DNA of 64,000 nt. Origin: Penelope pileata. Taxonomy: Eukaryota > Chordata > Aves > Galliformes > Cracidae. Location: contig WBMW01003192.1 in assembly GCA_013396635.1 (NCBI GenBank), forward strand, positions 425,484-489,483. Reading direction: 5' to 3'. The notes below the pieces were generated by a model. It worked only from the letters and a program-made list of their open reading frames with translations, did no database searches and was not told the DNA's origin. Shown here one piece after another: positions 59,801 through 64,000 of the stretch (positions are counted from its first letter, which is position 1; every line of letters starts with the position of its first letter). The position numbers were made by a program, and so were the translations under genes.

Positions 59801-60452
59801 TGTAACTTTAGTGGGTTGTGTATATACTAGATACCATCAAAACTTGCTTCAGTACAAGTGTTGAAAACAAAAAGGGGGCACAGGGAGGAAGAGAAGTATG
59901 CTGCATGCACGTGTCCTCATATTGCTGTGTCGTTAGGAATGGGGTAGAAGGGAAGATCTCTGTGCTTGTTCAGCAAAATGCAAAGGGAAGTGATTTGCTC
60001 TTTATGCAGACCAACAAAGGATTTCTTGGCTTCCTTGAAACAGGGAGCTCTGAGACTGTTTCTTTTTGCATAAAAACATTATATGCTGGCCTTTGTCTGT
60101 AGTCAACTTAGTAACTTTCCATTTTGTTTGAGCTGTTTCCTGTGCTCTCTTGGAACTGCTAATTCAATATATATTGCAGCGTAGGCATATGATTTTGTTT
60201 TGTGCTGAGACTTATAAACAATTGACCTTGAGGTATGCATTGTCTGAAAGGCTGATCTGTTTCTTCCTCTTTCTTTCTTTCTTGAAATAGTCAGTACTTT
60301 TTATTATCTTTGTTTCTTTTTTTTAAAAAAAAAAAGCAAAGAAAAGAAAGAAATAGAAGGGTGAAAAAAGCCCCAAACACTTCTCTTTTTTTGTTTCTTG
60401 TAGGTTTATGGGTGTCTGTGTACATCAAGGACAGCTGCATGCACTTACTGAG
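38647..60452 (+). CDS. TESK2: TESK2, N-terminal part of the kinase (three coding exons, 3' end outside window)
   Basis: Joining 38647-38868, 54295-54416 and 60404-60452 gives an uninterrupted frame of 131 residues. It matches human TESK2 from the start codon to HALTE, with few changes. Seen in order are the N-terminal extension, the glycine loop (65-72), the ATP-anchoring lysine in MALKM (Lys87), the helix-C glutamate in LKEVQ (Glu101), and the strand FMGVCVHQGQLHALTE. The catalytic loop, activation segment and C-terminal tail lie beyond 64000. Intron phases are 0, 2 and 0. Introns of 15.4 and 6.0 kb make this a long gene, as in mammals. I see no break in the coding sequence. Confidence 0.95.
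39172..39234 (-). mobile_element. CR1 LINE 3' tip
   Basis: TAGAATGGCTTGGGTTGGAA followed by GGGATCTTAAAGATCATCCA is the reverse complement of the CR1 3' terminus. Only about 60 bases remain. Confidence 0.8.
47325..47345. repeat. (TTG)n microsatellite
   Basis: About six TTG units run into a T/G-rich tail. It is an ordinary simple repeat inside TESK2 intron 2. Confidence 0.7.
50931..50955. repeat. Perfect 11-bp inverted repeat
   Basis: TCAAAGTACTT (50931-50941) is the exact reverse complement of AAGTACTTTGA (50945-50955), with a 3-base spacer. It lies in TESK2 intron 2. Confidence 0.7.
54295..54416 (+). CDS. TESK2: TESK2 exon 3, VAIK lysine and helix C
   Basis: The acceptor GTATCCTGTAG and the donor AAG|GTATAC frame 122 bases that begin VRHRTSDQVMALKM and end SHPNILR, the last codon being split. 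The segment carries the nucleotide-binding lysine (MALKM) and the helix-C glutamate (LKEVQLMNRL). The match to human TESK2 is nearly complete; the visible difference is near the start of the exon, in the turn after the first strand. Confidence 0.95.
54417..60403 (+). other. TESK2: TESK2 intron 3
   Basis: This 6-kb AT-rich intron has no supported exon or recognisable mobile element. Just before the acceptor there is a C/T-rich stretch with CTTT repeats followed by an A-rich tract (about 60260-60360). Confidence 0.7.
60404..60452 (+). CDS. TESK2: TESK2 exon 4, short kinase exon
   Basis: The acceptor TGTTTCTTGTAG and the donor GAG|GTAAGA frame 49 bases. The first base completes the arginine codon of exon 3, and the exon reads FMGVCVHQGQLHALTE, as in human TESK2 up to the hinge of the kinase. 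It ends in phase 0. Confidence 0.95.
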
Positions 60453-63400
60453 GTAAGACTTCCATGATATACATACTCAATATGAAACTGCTCACAGGCA
60501 AGATCCTGCAATTGCTGTTCGTCTAGAGTCATGGTTTCTTTTATGGGAACTTATTAGTTAACCACGTGCTGCTTGCTGCACAGTGGGAAGACTGCAGCAT
60601 CAGACCTTGGAACTGTACTTCGCTTATAGCCCTTGTATGCCTTTTATCATAAGAAGATCTCATTAAGATGCAAAAAAAAACCACATAAAATTCCACTGAT
60701 AATATTCTGAATGAGAGATTTGGATTACCATTGAGGTGCCCATAGAAATTCGTTTTGGAGACGTTGCATTGCATTTGAGTCTCATTTATTCTCTTGATTA
60801 CATGTGCATTTCACAGGTGAATCAGGGATATTTCAGCTGGGTGACATTAATGTATTCAGTCCCTGCTATCTTCTTATTTGGAATAACATGAAGGTTAGAG
60901 CTTAACCTGGATTTCGTAAAGAGGAACTACTTAATTGTCCATATGTCCTGGCCAAGGTCTAATTATCAAATGAGAAACTGAAATTGTAGTTCACATGAGT
61001 CTTCCCACAAAGTTTCACTGGATTCATCGTGTGTTTAATCCCCCTCAGGAAAAAAACAAGGGAGGGTTCTCTCGGTAGAGATAGTGTTGCCTGTTTTGTG
61101 TCAGAAATCAATATAATGTTTATTCTGCTGTTTTAATTTGAGTGCAGATGGAGGGGACACTCATGTTTTGTAAGTTTCATGTTTCTTATTAACTTTTATT
61201 TGTAGGAACTGCTCAGTTAAAAGATTAACCCTTTTTTTCTCCTATCTAGAAATAAAAAACAAGTGGTAATGTATGTTATAGATTATCAAATAAAATGGAT
61301 TCCTGGTATGTTTGCCAAAGAATTACTTAAAAATTTTAGGTTGAAGAAGATCCCTGCAAAGTTTTGGAAAATAGAATAACTTGAGTTGCATGTTATAAAA
61401 ATACATGTAGTGATTACTGCTTTTCTTGTGTGGACCAAGGTGGACATACAGTGCCTTCAATAGGAAAAACTACAACCTAAGGCGTCATGCGTTAATATTG
61501 TAGGGAATCCACCCGTTGTTTTGTCCAATACAGTAGTTGTTCTTTAGTTTTATAGAGCTTTTGAAAGGAGAGCTGTGTGTGTTCCAGATAGTGGAGTTAA
61601 TCATGTTTTCTGCTGGCAGTAGTGGTGTTTTCATCTTGAAGTGTGTGTAATGGTTTAGTTGTGTTGACTCCTGGAGGCTGGAGAAGGGGGCTGAGATGGC
61701 TAGCTGGAGGAGTAACCTAGCTGGATGTGCATGGTGAGTCATCAGCTCAAATATAGCCTTGGAGGGTAAACAAATTATCCACTGTCCTGTGGCTTTTTTC
61801 AGCTTGTGGTCCAAAAAGGTGGTCTCCCAGCTTGCAGTGCTTAACGTAATTGATCCTAGTCTGACACTACTAGCATGCAGAGAACTTCTGCCAGGGTTTT
61901 GCTTCTTTGGAGATGAGCTGTTGCTTCAACAGCCCGTTCCTCAGTAGGCACCTCAGTTGCTGCAGGGAGGATCCTTTCTCTCACTAGCCTATGCTGGTCC
62001 TGTTCTGAAAGGAACTTAATTATCATTTGTTGACGTGAAATATGCACAGTAAGAAGTTGTTTTGATAGTGTGGTTGATGGTATTTGTAAATATGGGTAGA
62101 AGAGATATGGCACCACTTAAAGCTTATGTCTGAGGTGGTGATGGGAAATCGTGTTTATGTGTATGTTTCCATGGTATAAGAAGTTGAGCTCTTGTGGCAA
62201 CAAATTGGTGAGTGGATTTAGATGACTTATGTTTAATGCTCTTGTACTGCTAACATGCGATGCAGCAGCCACAAATGTTAGAGGAGCCTCAAGCACTTGC
62301 TAGGGGCAGTAAAAGGGCGGTGTTAGTAGCATACAGTACTTCACTACTGGATGGCAGTCTTCAGTGGTACAGATTTCTTTTCTTGTGTGTTGAAACACAC
62401 GGGAGGCTAGACACAGTGATCATCATGCAGAGCAGGTTTTTTGCCTGAGGAAGATGTTGGTAGTGTGTAGGCCTTTAGGTTTTTTCCCTGTTGGCAGTGT
62501 TTTACATTGCTTTAATTGTTCTCTGTCCTAAGTAGCTTTTGGTTTTAAAACTGTTACTCAAGACGCAGTTTGCTTTGTTTTTACAAAAAAAAAAAAAAAA
62601 AAGAAAAGAAAAAAAGAAAGAAAAGGGGAAAAAAAAAAAGAATTGTTTAATTATAGACTGCTCTGGGACTTTGGCCTTGTTCTATATCTATATTAACAGT
62701 TTTGAAAATGCAATGTTGTTTTTGAAGTTCTACTCAAACAAAAAAACTATGGCATATGCTGCTTCTGAAGTAGTTCAATATGTATCCTTAGAGTCACAGG
62801 ATAATTGAGGGTGGCAGCAACCTCTGTCCTTGCAAGCATGCAGTTAAACATTTAAGGGAGGTGGAAGCTTTAATGGATGTACAGCTCAGATGAGTTGGCA
62901 GGTGTTAGACTGTCTCACAAACATCAAGCTGTTGGGCATAGATTTGCTCTGCTCACTTTCCATAAAACTAGGAACTGGATATTTCGTAGTATTCAGCTCT
63001 AATGTGTGGCTGGTGGTTTGGTTTCTGAGGCTACGAGTCTGCAGTGCTTCCTGCGTGCATGTACTTGCATGCCTCTCCAGCCTAATTCCAGTCTCTCCTT
63101 CAAACTTCTCTGTGTTTTCTGGCCACTTTCCTAATCTGACAGCTGTATTAGCTACCATTTATTCACTTCATGGCACGCAGCATCCTCAGATTTTGAGAAC
63201 GTTGTGCAGAAATACAGGCTCTGGTGTCAGTTAGCATGAGATGCTGCTGAGCTTTCAGAGACCAGATACAAGCCCCAGCCAGCAGGTTAGCAGACACGTT
63301 TATTTGTGTATTGCATGTTGTATAGGCCCATGCTATCACACAAAAGCAGGTAACATAGCATACAGTCTAGCATGTAACAGCCACATCGTGGTGAGCTTTA

Positions 63401-64000
63401 GTTTTTGAACTCTGTTAAGCAAATTGATCTGAATTGCTGAGAGAGAGCAGGCTCAAATGTTGTTACAACTAGATGGATATATATGCACAGAGTCACACAG
63501 CTTGGTAATTCCTTATTGAAGAAAATGGAAGTCCTGACAGCTGTGTGGGTAGAAGATGTGCAAGGGAGAGTTGTTGTGTTGGTTGGGTTATCTTGAAATT
63601 GCAGTGCTTCACAAACAGTAGCTAATTGTTACTACAAAAATGTTATGGCTGTTATTCATATTGGATGACAGGAAAATGGGCACAAATGCTCTGCTGCCAC
63701 AATTTGAAGCTATAGCTGCACTTGCTCAGTGCAGGATCTGACGTGCTTTGGAGTTTTCTCAGACTGAGGGCTGGGCTGTGGCTGTGTGAGGGGAACACAG
63801 TCTGCAGCAGAGGGCTGGACAGCGTTATTTCAGCCAGTAGCTGGATGTGCTGTCTGCCTAACGTGCCTCTCCAGCGGTCTTTTGGTCTGTCTCCTTGTTG
63901 ATGTCCTACTCAGTCAGTTCTTCTGATTCCATCCCAAGTGTCTGGTGCAATATTAGGTGTTTCATGGGAGCAGCCTTGGTTTTAAGAAGCTGTGCATGTG
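60453..64000 (+). other. TESK2: TESK2 intron 4, running off the window
   Basis: The next TESK2 exon, expected to begin with the codons for YINSGNLEQLL, is not present before the right edge. The stretch contains a long A-rich tract at about 62585-62640 and a possible decayed CR1 tip at about 62790-62830 (AGAGTCACAGGATAATTGAG). Confidence 0.7.
62585..62640. repeat. A-rich low-complexity tract
   Basis: About 55 bases of A interrupted by single G residues and one GGGG. It could be the poly(A) tail of an old retrocopy, but no gene-like sequence lies upstream of it. Confidence 0.7.

Noticed and set aside
62680..62760. A frame reading YINSFENA, resembling the start of the next TESK2 exon (YINSGNLEQ).
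   Set aside because: There is no acceptor directly before it, the match ends after four residues, and the frame then follows unrelated codons. It is a chance match.
1..64000. CRISPR arrays, operons, phage or insertion sequences, tRNA or rRNA genes, retroviral LTR pairs.
   Set aside because: None seen. Intron-exon structure and CR1 remnants show vertebrate nuclear DNA, and no tRNA-like box pair or long terminal repeat was recognised.

Overview
This is a piece of a vertebrate nuclear genome, most likely a bird and probably galliform-like. Split exons with GT/AG borders lie in long introns, the only dispersed repeats I recognise are 3' ends of CR1 LINEs, and there are no SINE tracts. The gene order MMACHC - CCDC163 - TESK2 matches the block on human 1p34, which is part of chicken chromosome 8. 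The species call is an inference.

Layout. (1) About 480-1,040 is a CpG island holding the first coding exon of MMACHC on the minus strand (start codon 708-710). The rest of that gene lies beyond the left edge. The island contains a ZNF143/THAP11-type promoter motif and is probably shared with a divergent plus-strand gene, for which CCDC163 is the positional candidate; I can support only one coiled-coil exon of it. (2) About 2,900-11,600 has no gene I can support, but holds three back-to-back hairpins at 6,663-6,750. (3) 11,631-16,862 on the minus strand is the best less-familiar gene: four splice-compatible exons of a mucin-like single-pass type I membrane protein. It has a Ser/Thr/Pro-rich ectodomain with N-glycosylation sites, one transmembrane helix and a short tail ending in DDMMEDTPLSLYSY. 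I cannot name it. Its signal-peptide exon is not visible and may lie near or inside the 185-base gap in the CpG island at 24.65-25.3 kb. (4) 17.5-30.3 kb is GC-rich and without supported exons. (5) About 30,480-31,420 is the TESK2 promoter island, with six CCAAT boxes and two CACGTG E-boxes, ending in a non-coding first exon with donor at 31,234. (6) 31.2-64 kb is TESK2 on the plus strand: exons at 38,565-38,868, 54,295-54,416 and 60,404-60,452, separated by AT-rich introns. The window ends in intron 4, before the catalytic loop.

The genes are neighbours rather than a pathway. MMACHC processes cobalamin in the cytosol, TESK2 is a cofilin-directed kinase acting on actin, and the mucin-like protein would sit at the cell surface. 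The main novelties are the mucin-like gene between CCDC163 and TESK2, the conserved-looking promoter logic at MMACHC, and an upstream ORF that TESK2 splicing builds across its first intron.
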